Shown one piece after another: positions 35,704-43,555 of a DNA stretch of 55,012 bases. Source of the DNA: Clostridiales bacterium (lineage in GTDB: Bacteria > Bacillota > Clostridia > Christensenellales > Aristaeellaceae). The notes under the pieces were generated by a model. The model ran no database searches, was not told where the DNA came from, and saw nothing but the letters and a program-made list of their open reading frames with translations. The DNA lies in assembly GCA_015056125.1 (NCBI GenBank), contig SVGW01000009.1:1-55012 (forward strand). Direction: 5' to 3'. Made by a program: the position numbers and the translations under genes. Positions within the stretch are counted from its first letter, which is position 1; every line of letters starts with the position of its first letter.

Positions 35704-36837
35704 ATGGCAACAAAACGTGATTATTACGAAGTGCTGGGGCTGGATAAAAACGCCTCGGCTGATGATATTAAAAAAGCATATCGCAAGCTGGCCAAGGAAT
35801 GCCACCCCGACCTGCATCCCAACGACAAGCAGGCAGAGGAACGCTTCAAGGAACTGAATGAAGCCCACGAAGTGCTCTCCGACGAGGAAAAGCGCGCCCG
35901 GTATGACCGCTTTGGGCACGACGGCCCCAATATGGGGGGCTTTGGCGGTGCCGGCGGCATGGGCGGCTTTGATTTCGGCGGCTTTGGCGGCATGGGCGAT
36001 ATTTTTGATCAGCTCTTTGGCGGCGGCATGGGCGGCGCTTCCCGGCGCAACGCCCCCCAGCAGGGCAATGATCTGCGCTATGATCTGCGCATTTCTTTTG
36101 AAGAGGCCGCTTTCGGCTGCGAAAAATCCTTTGAATTTACCCGCAATGAACATTGTGAAGCCTGCCATGGCAGCGGCGCCAAGCCCGGCACCCAGCCCAA
36201 GACATGCCCCACCTGTAAAGGCACGGGCCAGGTGCGGGTATCCGGAGGCTTTATGGTCACGGTGCGCACCTGCTCCACCTGCGGCGGCACGGGCAAAATC
36301 GTCACCGATAAGTGCACCGCCTGCGCAGGCGCCGGCCGGGTGCGCAAGCGCCGCACTGCCAATGTGAAGGTGCCTGCCGGTATCGACAATGGCCAGACCA
36401 TCGTGATGAACGGCCAAGGCGAGCCCGGTATCAACGGCGGCCCTAACGGCGATCTTTATATCCAGATCACCGTGCGTCCCCATAAGCTGTTTAAGCGGGA
36501 AGGGCTGAACCTGCACTTGGATCTGCCCATTTCCTTCACCCAGGCGGCCTTGGGCGCGGATGTGGAAGTGCCCGTGCTGGGTGGCGGGAAAACCACCTTC
36601 CATATTCCTGAAGGCACCCAGAACGATACGGAATTCCGCATCAAAAACCAGGGTGTGCAGCAGCTGCGCGGTTCTTACCGAGGGGATCTGGTGCTGCATA
36701 TCCGGGTGGAAGTGCCCCGGAAGCTTAGCGAAAAGCAAAAGGAACTGCTGCGCCAGTTTGAAGAATCCTCCACCGGCAAGGAATATGAGGGCCGGAAAAG
36801 CTTTCTGGACAAGGTAAAGGATCTTTTCAATAACTGA
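35704..36837 (+). CDS. dnaJ: Chaperone DnaJ (Hsp40)
   Basis: A 377-residue type A DnaJ. J domain at 1-70 with the HPD motif (CHPDLHP), Gly/Phe-rich linker with many GGF/GGM repeats, then four CxxCxGxG-type zinc motifs ([32 protein letters not shown]) and the C-terminal substrate domains. Delivers clients to DnaK and stimulates its ATPase. Last gene of the heat-shock operon. A double-hairpin module starts 9 nt after its stop. Confidence 0.96.
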   Translation: MATKRDYYEVLGLDKNASADDIKKAYRKLAKECHPDLHPNDKQAEERFKELNEAHEVLSDEEKRARYDRFGHDGPNMGGFGGAGGMGGFDFGGFGGMGDIFDQLFGGGMGGASRRNAPQQGNDLRYDLRISFEEAAFGCEKSFEFTRNEHCEACHGSGAKPGTQPKTCPTCKGTGQVRVSGGFMVTVRTCSTCGGTGKIVTDKCTACAGAGRVRKRRTANVKVPAGIDNGQTIVMNGQGEPGINGGPNGDLYIQITVRPHKLFKREGLNLHLDLPISFTQAALGADVEVPVLGGGKTTFHIPEGTQNDTEFRIKNQGVQQLRGSYRGDLVLHIRVEVPRKLSEKQKELLRQFEESSTGKEYEGRKSFLDKVKDLFNN

Positions 36838-36846
36838 CAGGGAACG

Positions 36847-36891
36847 TTGGAGGGCTTCGCCCCTCCAACCCACCAGGGGCATGGCCCCTGG
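36847..36891 (+). repeat. Double-hairpin 3'-end module, copy 4
   Basis: TTGGAGGG-CTTCG-CCCCTCCAA-type hairpin (36847-36868) and CCAGGGGC-ATG-GCCCCTGG (36873-36891), starting 9 nt after the dnaJ stop, in dnaJ sense. Confidence 0.75.
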
Positions 36892-37014
36892 ACCCATCTT
36901 CCGGATATTCCTTAGTTTTTTCTATCAAACAATGTGCCGGTGCCGCTTGAGGATACGATGATCATCCACGGGCACGGCGGCGAATACGCCGCAAGCCGGA
37001 TGCTTTGCATCCGG

Positions 37015-37075
37015 GAAAACATGAAAAAAGGCGGGAGAGAAAGTTTACTTTCTCCACCGCCTTTTTCATGTTTTC
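37015..37075. terminator. Bidirectional terminator in cassette A
   Basis: GAAAACATGAAAAAAGGCGG and the following GAGAAAGT pair with ACTTTCTCC-CCGCC-TTTTTCATGTTTTC. The A-rich and T-rich arms give a T tract on both strands, so it can end dnaJ transcripts from the left and the isomerase transcript from the right. Confidence 0.85.
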
Positions 37076-37163
37076 GTTGTGCCCGTGAAATTGCTTTTCC
37101 GTTCTTTTAAGCGTCTTGCGGAAACCCCATCGTTTATAAAATTTGCGTGTCGCATACCGGAGT

Positions 37164-37214
37164 CCAGAGGAGGATCTCCTCTGGCGAGGGGTACAGGGGG
37201 CGAGGAGCCCCCTG
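37164..37214 (-). repeat. Double-hairpin 3'-end module, copy 5
   Basis: On the minus strand CAGGGGGC-loop-GCCCCCTG (37194-37214) and CCAGAGGAG-ATC-CTCCTCTGG (37164-37184), starting 17 nt after the stop of the sugar-phosphate isomerase gene. Confidence 0.75.
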
Positions 37215-37231
37215 CCCCGGTACTGTCTTCA

Positions 37232-38197
37232 TCAAGCCCAGTACATTTCACCGGGGGCTTCGTAGATCAGCACATCCTTGAGGAAGCTGATGGCTTTGGA
37301 CAGGCCTTCTTCGCCGCTCATGAGGCCATCTTCATGCTCGATGGAGATGGGGCCGTCATAGCCCACAATGCGCAGAGCGCTCATCATATCCTTCCACACC
37401 TTAGTGTCATGGCCGTAGCCGATGGTGCGGAACACCCAGGCGCGATTCTTCACATCGGAGAAATGCTTGGAATCCAGCACGCCGTTTACCGCCACATTGG
37501 CTTCGTCAATAGCGGTATCCTTGGCGTGGAAGAAATGGATGGCGTCGCCCAATTCGCGGATGGCGCGCACAGGATCGATGCCCTGCCAGAACAGGTGGCT
37601 GGGGTCAAAGTTGGCGCCCAGGATATCGCCCACGGCGGCGCGGATCTTCAGCATGGTTTCGGGATTGTATACGCAGAAGCCAGGATGCATTTCAAAGGCG
37701 ATCTTTTTGATGCCATGCTCCGCGGCAAAAGCGGCAGTCTTCTTCCAGTAGGGAATCAGCACTTCATTCCACTGATATTCCAGGATTTCCTGATATTCCG
37801 GGGGCCAGGCGCAGGTGACCCAGTTGGGCTGCTGATCCACAGGAGAGCCGCCGGGGCAGCCGGAGAAGGTGACAATGCGATCCACGCCCAGCTTTTCAGC
37901 CAGCAGCACGGCATTCACGAAATCATCATGATAGGCCTTGGCCACTTCCACCTTGGGATGCACGGCGTTGCCGTGGGTGGAGAGAGCGGAGATGGTGAGA
38001 TCATATTTCTTGAAAGTATCCTTGAATTCCTGGAGCTTCTTTTCATCATTGAGCAGCACGGCAGGATCGCAATGGGCCTTGCCGGGATAGCCGCCGCAGC
38101 CTACTTCCACCTGCTGCACGCCCCGATCCTTGAGGAACTTGAGGGCTTCGTCCAGGGAACGATCCGCCAGAGCAACGGCGAGAACAGAAAGTTTCAT
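37232..38197 (-). CDS. Sugar phosphate isomerase/epimerase (xylose-isomerase-like TIM barrel)
   Basis: A 321-residue TIM barrel of the AP-endonuclease-2/xylose-isomerase-like superfamily. Metal-ligand-like residues are in AFEMHPGF (Glu), NFDPSHLFWQG (Asp, His), HFFHAKD (His, Asp) and SIEHED (Glu). These enzymes isomerise or epimerise sugars or inositols. The gene has AAAGGAGGATACCC before the ATG and biased codons, suggesting good expression. It is not linked to other sugar genes here, so the substrate is unknown. Confidence 0.83.
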   Translation of the reverse strand: MKLSVLAVALADRSLDEALKFLKDRGVQQVEVGCGGYPGKAHCDPAVLLNDEKKLQEFKDTFKKYDLTISALSTHGNAVHPKVEVAKAYHDDFVNAVLLAEKLGVDRIVTFSGCPGGSPVDQQPNWVTCAWPPEYQEILEYQWNEVLIPYWKKTAAFAAEHGIKKIAFEMHPGFCVYNPETMLKIRAAVGDILGANFDPSHLFWQGIDPVRAIRELGDAIHFFHAKDTAIDEANVAVNGVLDSKHFSDVKNRAWVFRTIGYGHDTKVWKDMMSALRIVGYDGPISIEHEDGLMSGEEGLSKAISFLKDVLIYEAPGEMYWA

Positions 38198-38228
38198 AAT
38201 GGGTATCCTCCTTTTGTGTTTCGTCAGA

Positions 38229-38816
38229 TTATTGACGTTGAATTACAAAGCATTCCGGGGCGCCAGGGCCCGCGTTCAAAAACTTGTGTCCTAATACATT
38301 ATACTGCTGCGGCGGCAATTGTGCAAGCAATTTGCTCAATTCCCCCCTCTCCCGGTCGCCCTCCTGATGGCCGGGATAGGCGCAGATAATGCATACGCCC
38401 AAGGGCTTTAAAAGAGAAAGGGCACTGCGCACGGCTTTTTCGGTGGTTTCCCAGAGGGTAGTGACGGATTTATCGCCCCCGGGCAGCCATCCCAGATTGA
38501 ATACCACAGCGGTCACCGGGCCTTCCACCTTTTCCAGCATATGCTCATGCCCCAGACAATAGAGCTGAGCCCGATCCAATACCCCGGTTTCTAAAAGACG
38601 GGCGCGGGTATTTTCCACCGCCGCGCTCTGCACGTCAAATGCATACACCTTTCCCTCCGGCCCCACCAATTGGCACAGGGTGAGGGTATCGTGGCCGTTG
38701 CCCATGGTGGCGTCCACCACCGTATCCCCGGGCCGGATCACCTGCCTGAATACATCCGCCGCAATGAACCGGGCGGAACGAAGAATATAATCCAAGAATA
38801 AAGCGGAGGAAACCAT
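38229..38816 (-). CDS. mnmM: SAM-dependent methyltransferase, YtqB/MnmM-like
   Basis: A 195-residue class I methyltransferase. Motif I is VVDATMGNGHDTL, typical of the YtqB group, and AVVFNLGWLPGGDKSV is the family catalytic loop; the protein ends YNVLGHKFLNAGPGAPECFVI. In Bacillus subtilis this family (MnmM) methylates nm5(s2)U34 of tRNA. The start at 38816 has no recognisable ribosome site; the leader falls in a repeat-like sequence. No alternative start with a better site is visible without cutting conserved sequence. Confidence 0.8.
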   Translation of the reverse strand: MVSSALFLDYILRSARFIAADVFRQVIRPGDTVVDATMGNGHDTLTLCQLVGPEGKVYAFDVQSAAVENTRARLLETGVLDRAQLYCLGHEHMLEKVEGPVTAVVFNLGWLPGGDKSVTTLWETTEKAVRSALSLLKPLGVCIICAYPGHQEGDRERGELSKLLAQLPPQQYNVLGHKFLNAGPGAPECFVIQRQ

Positions 38817-38987
38817 TCATTGAAGCCAAAGAACGGTTTCCCCCGTACCCCCTTCCAAGAAAGCTGTATGGGATTTTCTTTGGCATATTTTTCGCGACTC
38901 TGGCATTCAAGCCGATTGATTTGTTTACAGCAACGTCCAGAGAAGGTTTTCTTTGGGAGAGGGTCTTTCTTTTTCCAAAAAAAGCCC
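38817..38987. other. Repeat-like spacer between rluB and mnmM
   Basis: This gap has AAACC...CGGTTT and TTTCCCCCGTACCCCCTTCCAAG, a string type that recurs between genes in related gut Clostridia, and a T/A-rich end that may end transcription after rluB. No gene is supported here. Confidence 0.35.
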
Positions 38988-39695
38988 TCACAAATAAGCC
39001 TGGAGCTTGCGCACTTCTTCGGGGGTGAGCTCCCGCCACTGGCCCCGGGGCAGATCCCCCAATTCCAGAGGGCCAAAGCGCACCCTTCGCAACTGCAGCA
39101 CCCGGTGGCCCACCGCTTCGCACATCCGGCGCACCTGGCGGTTGCGGCCCTCGTGAATGGTGATGAGTACCACGGTGGCAAAGGTTTCCTCCTTCACGAT
39201 GCGGGCCTTGGCAGGGGATGTTTTATGATCATCCAGCATCACGCCGGCGCGAAGAATGCGCAGGGCTTCCTGGGTCACGGCGCCTGTCACCCTGGCCAGA
39301 TAGGTTTTATCCACCTGATGGCTGGGATGGAGCATGCGCTCGGTGAGCGCTCCATCATTGGTAAGCAAAAGAAGGCCCTCGGAATCATAGTCCAAGCGGC
39401 CCACGGGATAAAGGCGCACGGGGTAATCCCTGAAATGATCCAATACGCAGGCGCGGCCCTCGGGATCGGATACGGTAGTCACTTCCCCGGCAGGCTTGTG
39501 ATAGATCACATAATGCTTCTTTGTTTCAGGGCGGATCACCTTGCCATCCACCCTCACTTCGTCCCCTTCTTCCACCTGCACCCCCATTTGGGTGATGGTT
39601 TCTCCGTTTACGCTCACCTGACCGGCCAGGATCATTTCCTCGGCCCGACGGCGGCTGGCCACGCCGCATTCCGCCATGTATTTTTGCAGTCGCAT
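38988..39695 (-). CDS. rluB: 23S rRNA pseudouridine synthase RluB-type
   Basis: A 235-residue RsuA/RluB-family enzyme: S4 RNA-binding domain at 1-60 (RLQKYMAECGVASRRRAEE), then the catalytic motif PVGRLDYDSEGLLLLTNDG with the active Asp, and EGRNRQVRRMCEAVGH. It makes pseudouridine in 23S rRNA. I chose the ATG at 39695 (AAAGGAGATACC before it); the frame upstream overlaps the small membrane peptide gene. The genomic setting beside dacF-ytfJ-ytfI is conserved in Clostridia. Confidence 0.92.
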   Translation of the reverse strand: MRLQKYMAECGVASRRRAEEMILAGQVSVNGETITQMGVQVEEGDEVRVDGKVIRPETKKHYVIYHKPAGEVTTVSDPEGRACVLDHFRDYPVRLYPVGRLDYDSEGLLLLTNDGALTERMLHPSHQVDKTYLARVTGAVTQEALRILRAGVMLDDHKTSPAKARIVKEETFATVVLITIHEGRNRQVRRMCEAVGHRVLQLRRVRFGPLELGDLPRGQWRELTPEEVRKLQAYL

Positions 39696-39712
39696 GGTAT
39701 CTCCTTTTGTAG

Positions 39713-39790
39713 CTAAGAATGTTTCAATTGTATCAGCCAGAAAGCCGTGCCCGCCCCAGCCCACAGCAGCCAGGGAAGCAGCCGCAGCAT
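39713..39790 (-). CDS. Small hydrophobic membrane peptide (25 residues)
   Basis: A short frame between dacF and rluB on the same strand: ATG at 39790, TAG at 39713-39715. The product begins MLRLLPWLLW and has a single hydrophobic stretch over nearly its whole length, ending in QLKHS, a basic tail. A GAGG ribosome site lies 8 nt upstream, formed at the dacF stop codon (TGAGG). The rluB start follows 17 nt later. It takes the place usually held by spmA and spmB. No family is known to me; a protein of this size may also be chance. Confidence 0.45.
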   Translation of the reverse strand: MLRLLPWLLWAGAGTAFWLIQLKHS

Positions 39791-39800
39791 CTGGGAATCC

Positions 39801-40904
39801 TCATTCGGCCAAGGGCCAAGCGCGGATGAGCCGGGTAACGTGGTGGCGAAAATCGGTCTCCGCCACGGTTTCAGCGGCGATCAAAGGCACCGTCACCAGG
39901 GTTTCCCCCTGATCCATCAGGGAAATCGTGCCCACCTCCTGGCCTTTTTCAATGCCGGCCGGCAATTGAGCGGGCAAATCAATCCTGATATCGGGCCAGG
40001 AATTGATTCCAACCGGCGCCGATACATCCGCAGCCGCCTGCACTTTCACCGTTGCCTGCACCCCGTTTTCCACCGGGATTTCCCGCACGGTCTCCCCCTG
40101 GCTCAGCAGCGTCACCATTTGCCAATTTTCAAATCCCCGATTCAGCAGCGCCGTGGCCTCATTAAACCAATCGGGGCAATTGAGCACCACGCCAATGAGG
40201 CACAGCCCCTCCTGCTGGGCGGCAAACACCAGGCAGCGCCCAGCCGCCTTGGTATACCCCGTTTTCACCCCAAGAGCCCCGGGATAAGAGGAGAGGAGCT
40301 TATTTTTATTGGTGAGTACCCGATCGTATTCATGATTGGCCCAGGGCAGCGTGGCCCGCTGGGTGGATACGATTTCCCGGAATACAGGATTTTGCATTGC
40401 TTCCCGGGTAATCAGGGCCAGGTCCCAGGCGGTGGTATGATGATGATCTGATGGCAATCCGTGGGGCGTGGAAAAAACGGTGTTTTCGCATCCAATTTCC
40501 TCAGCCCGCGCTGTCATCATCCGGCAAAATTCCGATACCGAGCCGCCAATATGCTCGGCAATGGCCACCGCCGCATCATTGCCGCTGGCCAGCATCAGCC
40601 CATAGAGCATTTCCTCCAGGGAAAGCTGCTCCCCCTGGGAAAGATAAATGCTGGTACCGGGCACCCCAAAGGCATTTTCAGATGCGGTGACGGTATCGGA
40701 TAAATTGCCCTTTTCCAAAGCCAGCAGCGCCGTCATCACCTTGGTGGTGGAGGCCATGGGCAGGGGCTGATGGGCATTTTGCTCATAGAGCACCCGCCCG
40801 GTGGTGGCTTCCATGAGGATGGAAGCCTTGGCCCCTTCTGCCAGGGCACTTCCATTATACAGGAGAATCAGCCCAAAGAAAAGCCCCACGAGCATTCTTT
40901 TCAT
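39801..40904 (-). CDS. dacF: D-alanyl-D-alanine carboxypeptidase (DacF/PBP5 family)
   Basis: A 367-residue penicillin-binding protein. Signal peptide at the N-terminus (MKRMLVGLFFGLILLYNGSALA), catalytic SxxK in ASTTKVM, SGN in LASGND, KTG in GVKTGYTK, then a beta-rich C-terminal domain. It trims the terminal D-Ala of peptidoglycan and in spore formers acts on the spore cortex. The start (40904) overlaps the ytfJ stop by 4 nt (ATGA). The C-terminal amphipathic anchor of some PBP5 proteins is not obvious. Confidence 0.9.
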   Translation of the reverse strand: MKRMLVGLFFGLILLYNGSALAEGAKASILMEATTGRVLYEQNAHQPLPMASTTKVMTALLALEKGNLSDTVTASENAFGVPGTSIYLSQGEQLSLEEMLYGLMLASGNDAAVAIAEHIGGSVSEFCRMMTARAEEIGCENTVFSTPHGLPSDHHHTTAWDLALITREAMQNPVFREIVSTQRATLPWANHEYDRVLTNKNKLLSSYPGALGVKTGYTKAAGRCLVFAAQQEGLCLIGVVLNCPDWFNEATALLNRGFENWQMVTLLSQGETVREIPVENGVQATVKVQAAADVSAPVGINSWPDIRIDLPAQLPAGIEKGQEVGTISLMDQGETLVTVPLIAAETVAETDFRHHVTRLIRAWPLAE

Positions 40905-41305
40905 GGCATAATCCCTTCCTGACCGTTCTTTTCTTCCCTGCATCCCAGCAGCGAGCGGATATCCTCCATCAGCTGCGGCGCGCAGTTCATGGCCCGCTCC
41001 CAGGCGGTAAGATGCTGGGCGGGGAGCATTTTTACTCCGTCTTCCCCCACCACCAGGAAGCCCACCGGCTGCACCGACACACCGGCCCCGGAGCCGCCTG
41101 CAAAGGGCGTATGCTCCAGGGCCGCCTGATGGGCTGCATCATATTCGCCACCCCCCGCCAAAAACCCAAAGCTCACTTTGGAAATGGGAATAATGGTGGA
41201 ACCGTTGCCTGCCTCGATGGGCTCCCCCACCACGGTATTCACATCCACCATATCTTTGATATTTTCCAGCGTCGTCTGCATCAATTGCCCGATGGGATGA
41301 TCCAT
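40901..41305 (-). CDS. ytfJ: GerW family sporulation protein (YtfJ)
   Basis: A 134-residue protein of the YtfJ/GerW family: NTVVGEPIEAGNGSTIIPISKVSFGF, then Gly/Ala-rich GGSGAGVSVQPVGFLVV. Known members are spore proteins needed for proper germination or formed during sporulation. It overlaps ytfI upstream by 25 nt and dacF downstream by 4 nt, so the three are tightly coupled. It marks this organism as belonging to a spore-forming lineage. Confidence 0.92.
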   Translation of the reverse strand: MDHPIGQLMQTTLENIKDMVDVNTVVGEPIEAGNGSTIIPISKVSFGFLAGGGEYDAAHQAALEHTPFAGGSGAGVSVQPVGFLVVGEDGVKMLPAQHLTAWERAMNCAPQLMEDIRSLLGCREEKNGQEGIMP

Positions 41306-41856
41306 GCTTTTTCCTCCTTTTTGGCCGCCAAATGATAGCTGATCAGCCCCAGCAGCCCTGCTGCCAATAGCATACCCAGCCTGGAATCAATCATACATCG
41401 GGCCTGCAGGGCACTTTTCCACTGAAAGGACGGCCGGACGCGAAGGCGCAACATGGGAAGCAGGCAGGAAACGCTTTGGAGCAGCGCAGAAAGAAGCGCT
41501 GTCTGCCCAGCATCGGAAAGATGCAGGCGCACATCCATTTCGATCCTTCGCACATGCATGCATCTGCGCAGCAGCAGCCGGACGATATTCGCTTTTTTCA
41601 CCGTGCGGATGATATGCAGCGTTCTTTGGACCCGTTCCCCCAGCCCCTGGGAGGGCCTGTTCTTTATTCTGGGAAGGGTACTTGCCCAAAAAAGCTGCCC
41701 ATTCAAATCCCGCTCCAGAAAAAATTCCACCTGAAAAGGAATACCCCATACCATCACGCCCAGGGCCGCCCTGGGCGCCCCCTCCAAAGACAGAGCTGCT
41801 CCCAGCCGGACGGGCGATATCAAAAGCAAATACAAAAAAATCAGGATCCACGCCAT
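41281..41856 (-). CDS. ytfI: DUF2953 protein (YtfI-like)
   Basis: A 191-residue protein with an N-terminal membrane helix (MAWILIFLYLLLISPVRLG), a middle rich in Arg (LLLRRCMHVRRIEMDVRL) and a C-terminal hydrophobic segment. This is the DUF2953/YtfI pattern, the usual partner of YtfJ. I chose the ATG at 41856, with GGAGG 8 nt upstream. Function unknown. First gene of the spore-related group on this strand. Confidence 0.78.
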   Translation of the reverse strand: MAWILIFLYLLLISPVRLGAALSLEGAPRAALGVMVWGIPFQVEFFLERDLNGQLFWASTLPRIKNRPSQGLGERVQRTLHIIRTVKKANIVRLLLRRCMHVRRIEMDVRLHLSDAGQTALLSALLQSVSCLLPMLRLRVRPSFQWKSALQARCMIDSRLGMLLAAGLLGLISYHLAAKKEEKAWIIPSGN

Positions 41857-41946
41857 GCTTCCCGCCTCCCAATTCCCCATTATTCTGGGCATTTTTTATT
41901 CCAATATACGTTAGGATGCCGGATCCATCTTTTTTCACAATATTGC

Positions 41947-41977
41947 TTGACAAATAATACTATGTATTATATGGTAT
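41947..41977 (+). promoter_or_regulatory. Promoter and candidate PadR operator
   Basis: TTGACA (41947-41952) and TATGGT (41970-41975) with a 17-nt spacer. Within it, ATACTAT (41957-41963) and ATGGTAT (41971-41977) form a 7-7-7 dyad with one mismatch over the -10 region, the ATAC/GTAT type that PadR proteins bind. Autoregulation is likely. Confidence 0.6.
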
Positions 41978-41998
41978 ACAAACAAGGAGGTGAGCTGC

Positions 41999-43402
41999 GT
42001 GGATGCTCAGATGAAGCGGGGTATGATCGAAATCTGCATTCTATCCCTGCTGGCCAAGGGTGATTCCTACGGCTATCAATTGATCAAGGATATCGGGCCC
42101 ATTCTGGAAATTTCCGAATCCACCCTCTATCCTGTGCTCAGGCGATTGGAATCAGCCAGTTGCCTCACCGTATATTCCGTGGAGCACAACAGCCGATTGC
42201 GTAAATATTACGCCATCACGGAAGAGGGGCGGAAAAAAATCGCCGGTTTTCTGGAAGAATGGAAGGAAATCTATAAAATTTATCAATTTATTTCGCAGGC
42301 AAGCGAAGAAGCAAAGGAGGCATTTGCCATGACACGGAAAGAATATATGGATGCGCTGGCTGAAGCCCTTTCTTTTTTATCAGAGGAAGCCCGGGATGCA
42401 GCCCTCGCCTTTTATGATGAAATGATGGAAGATTCCATAGAAGACGGCATGACGGAGGAAGAAGCCGTGGCCGCCATGGAAAGCGTGGAGGATATTGCCG
42501 CCAAGCTTCGGGATGAGGAAGGAAAGCCGGAAGAAAAAAAGGAAAATTCCGGCGCTTGGACATACGAAGAAAAGAAAGCCGTGTATCCCGCCTCTTCCCT
42601 GAATGCCATTCGCATCCGCGCCCGGGATTGCGCCATTCGCTTTTTCCCCGCCCAAGACGACCAAATCACCCTGATTTACCACACCTGCAAGGAAGACCCC
42701 TATGCGCTCTCTTGCCAGGACGGCCTACTGAGCCTGGAATGCCAATCCGCCCATCGCAGCTGGCAAAAGGGCTTCTCCTTTTCCTTCCAAGGAGGCTTTC
42801 AAATCAATTGGAAAGCCTCCGGCCCGCCGCCCATTGCGCTGCATATCCCCGTTGACGCCCTATTGGATCTGGACCTTGGCACCCAGAATTCCGCCATCCG
42901 GGGGGAAGGGCTGTCCGCCCTGTGCGCCGTCACCTTGGCCACCAGCAACGCCCGCATTTCCCTGGAGAATATGTCCTGCAAATCCTTACAGCTGCAATCC
43001 TCTAATGCCCGACTGGAGCTTATAAACGTATCTGCCAAGCAATTTATCCAGGGCGACACTTCCAACGGCCGCATTGAAGCAAGCAAGGTATCTGCCGCGG
43101 AAGAATTGACGCTCACCACCTCCAATGGCCGTTTCCAGGCAGAAGAAATCAGCGTGAAGGGACTACTGAATTTTACCACCTCCAACGGGAATATCGCCCT
43201 GCAGTGCATTCAAGCGGGAGAAATCCGCCTGCGCACCTCCAACGGAAAAATCCAGGGCGCCCTTCCCGGAAAGCAAGCGGATTGGGCCATTGAAAGCGCC
43301 ACCTCCAACGGGAAAAACAATCTCCCCAAGCACCAGGCAGGCGCAAAGCCCCTTACCGTGCGCACCTCCAACGGCAATATTAATCTGCTTTTCGAAGAAT
43401 AA
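41999..43402 (+). CDS. PadR regulator fused to DUF1700 and DUF4097 domains
   Basis: A 467-residue protein in one frame. Residues 1-110 are a complete PadR-type winged HTH (KGDSYGYQLIKDI, then SESTLYPVLRRLE and YYAITEEGRKK). From residue 111 it continues as DUF1700 (MTRKEYMDALAEALSFL). From about 200 it becomes a DUF4097-type beta-helix with TSNG or SSNA steps every 19-21 residues. These are normally separate genes. The GTG start is set by AAGGAGG 8 nt upstream. At the PadR-DUF1700 junction an AAAGGAGG-8 nt-ATG (42329) is preserved, so a shorter 357-residue product may also be made. No membrane helix is visible, unlike many DUF1700 proteins. Confidence 0.85.
   Translation: MDAQMKRGMIEICILSLLAKGDSYGYQLIKDIGPILEISESTLYPVLRRLESASCLTVYSVEHNSRLRKYYAITEEGRKKIAGFLEEWKEIYKIYQFISQASEEAKEAFAMTRKEYMDALAEALSFLSEEARDAALAFYDEMMEDSIEDGMTEEEAVAAMESVEDIAAKLRDEEGKPEEKKENSGAWTYEEKKAVYPASSLNAIRIRARDCAIRFFPAQDDQITLIYHTCKEDPYALSCQDGLLSLECQSAHRSWQKGFSFSFQGGFQINWKASGPPPIALHIPVDALLDLDLGTQNSAIRGEGLSALCAVTLATSNARISLENMSCKSLQLQSSNARLELINVSAKQFIQGDTSNGRIEASKVSAAEELTLTTSNGRFQAEEISVKGLLNFTTSNGNIALQCIQAGEIRLRTSNGKIQGALPGKQADWAIESATSNGKNNLPKHQAGAKPLTVRTSNGNINLLFEE
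42316..42331 (+). promoter_or_regulatory. Internal ribosome binding site and ATG
   Basis: AAAGGAGGCATTTGCCATG lies inside the open frame exactly where the DUF1700 part begins (ATG at 42329-42331). Spacing and strength equal those of true starts in this genome. Confidence 0.6.
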
Positions 43403-43495
43403 TTCTTTTCTCAGAGTCCTCCTGCGCCTGAAAACAGACCGGGAGGATTTTTCTTTATTTTGTCGAATTGTGTAATAAATCAGGCGTTTTGTGCC

Positions 43496-43524
43496 TTGCT
43501 GCGGCTCTTTTTCAGCAGTATAAT
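43496..43524 (+). promoter_or_regulatory. Promoter of the QueG-like operon
   Basis: TTGCTG (43496-43501), 17-nt spacer, perfect TATAAT (43519-43524), 31 nt before the start codon. Confidence 0.75.
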
Positions 43525-43555
43525 GAAAAAAACTTAGAAAAGGAGACTGATAACC

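Larger units (their letters stand above)
36838..37231. repeat. Composite palindromic cassette A between convergent genes
   Basis: This gap holds no gene. It is built as: a left double-hairpin module (36847-36891), a middle with GTGCCGGTG...CACGGGCACGGCGGCGAATACG, a long terminator hairpin (37015-37075), a stretch GTGCCCGTGAAATTGCTTTTCCG, and a right double-hairpin module (37164-37214) in inverse orientation. The same order of blocks recurs at 46493-46874 with clear sequence similarity throughout. Both copies lie between convergent gene ends. Confidence 0.8.
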
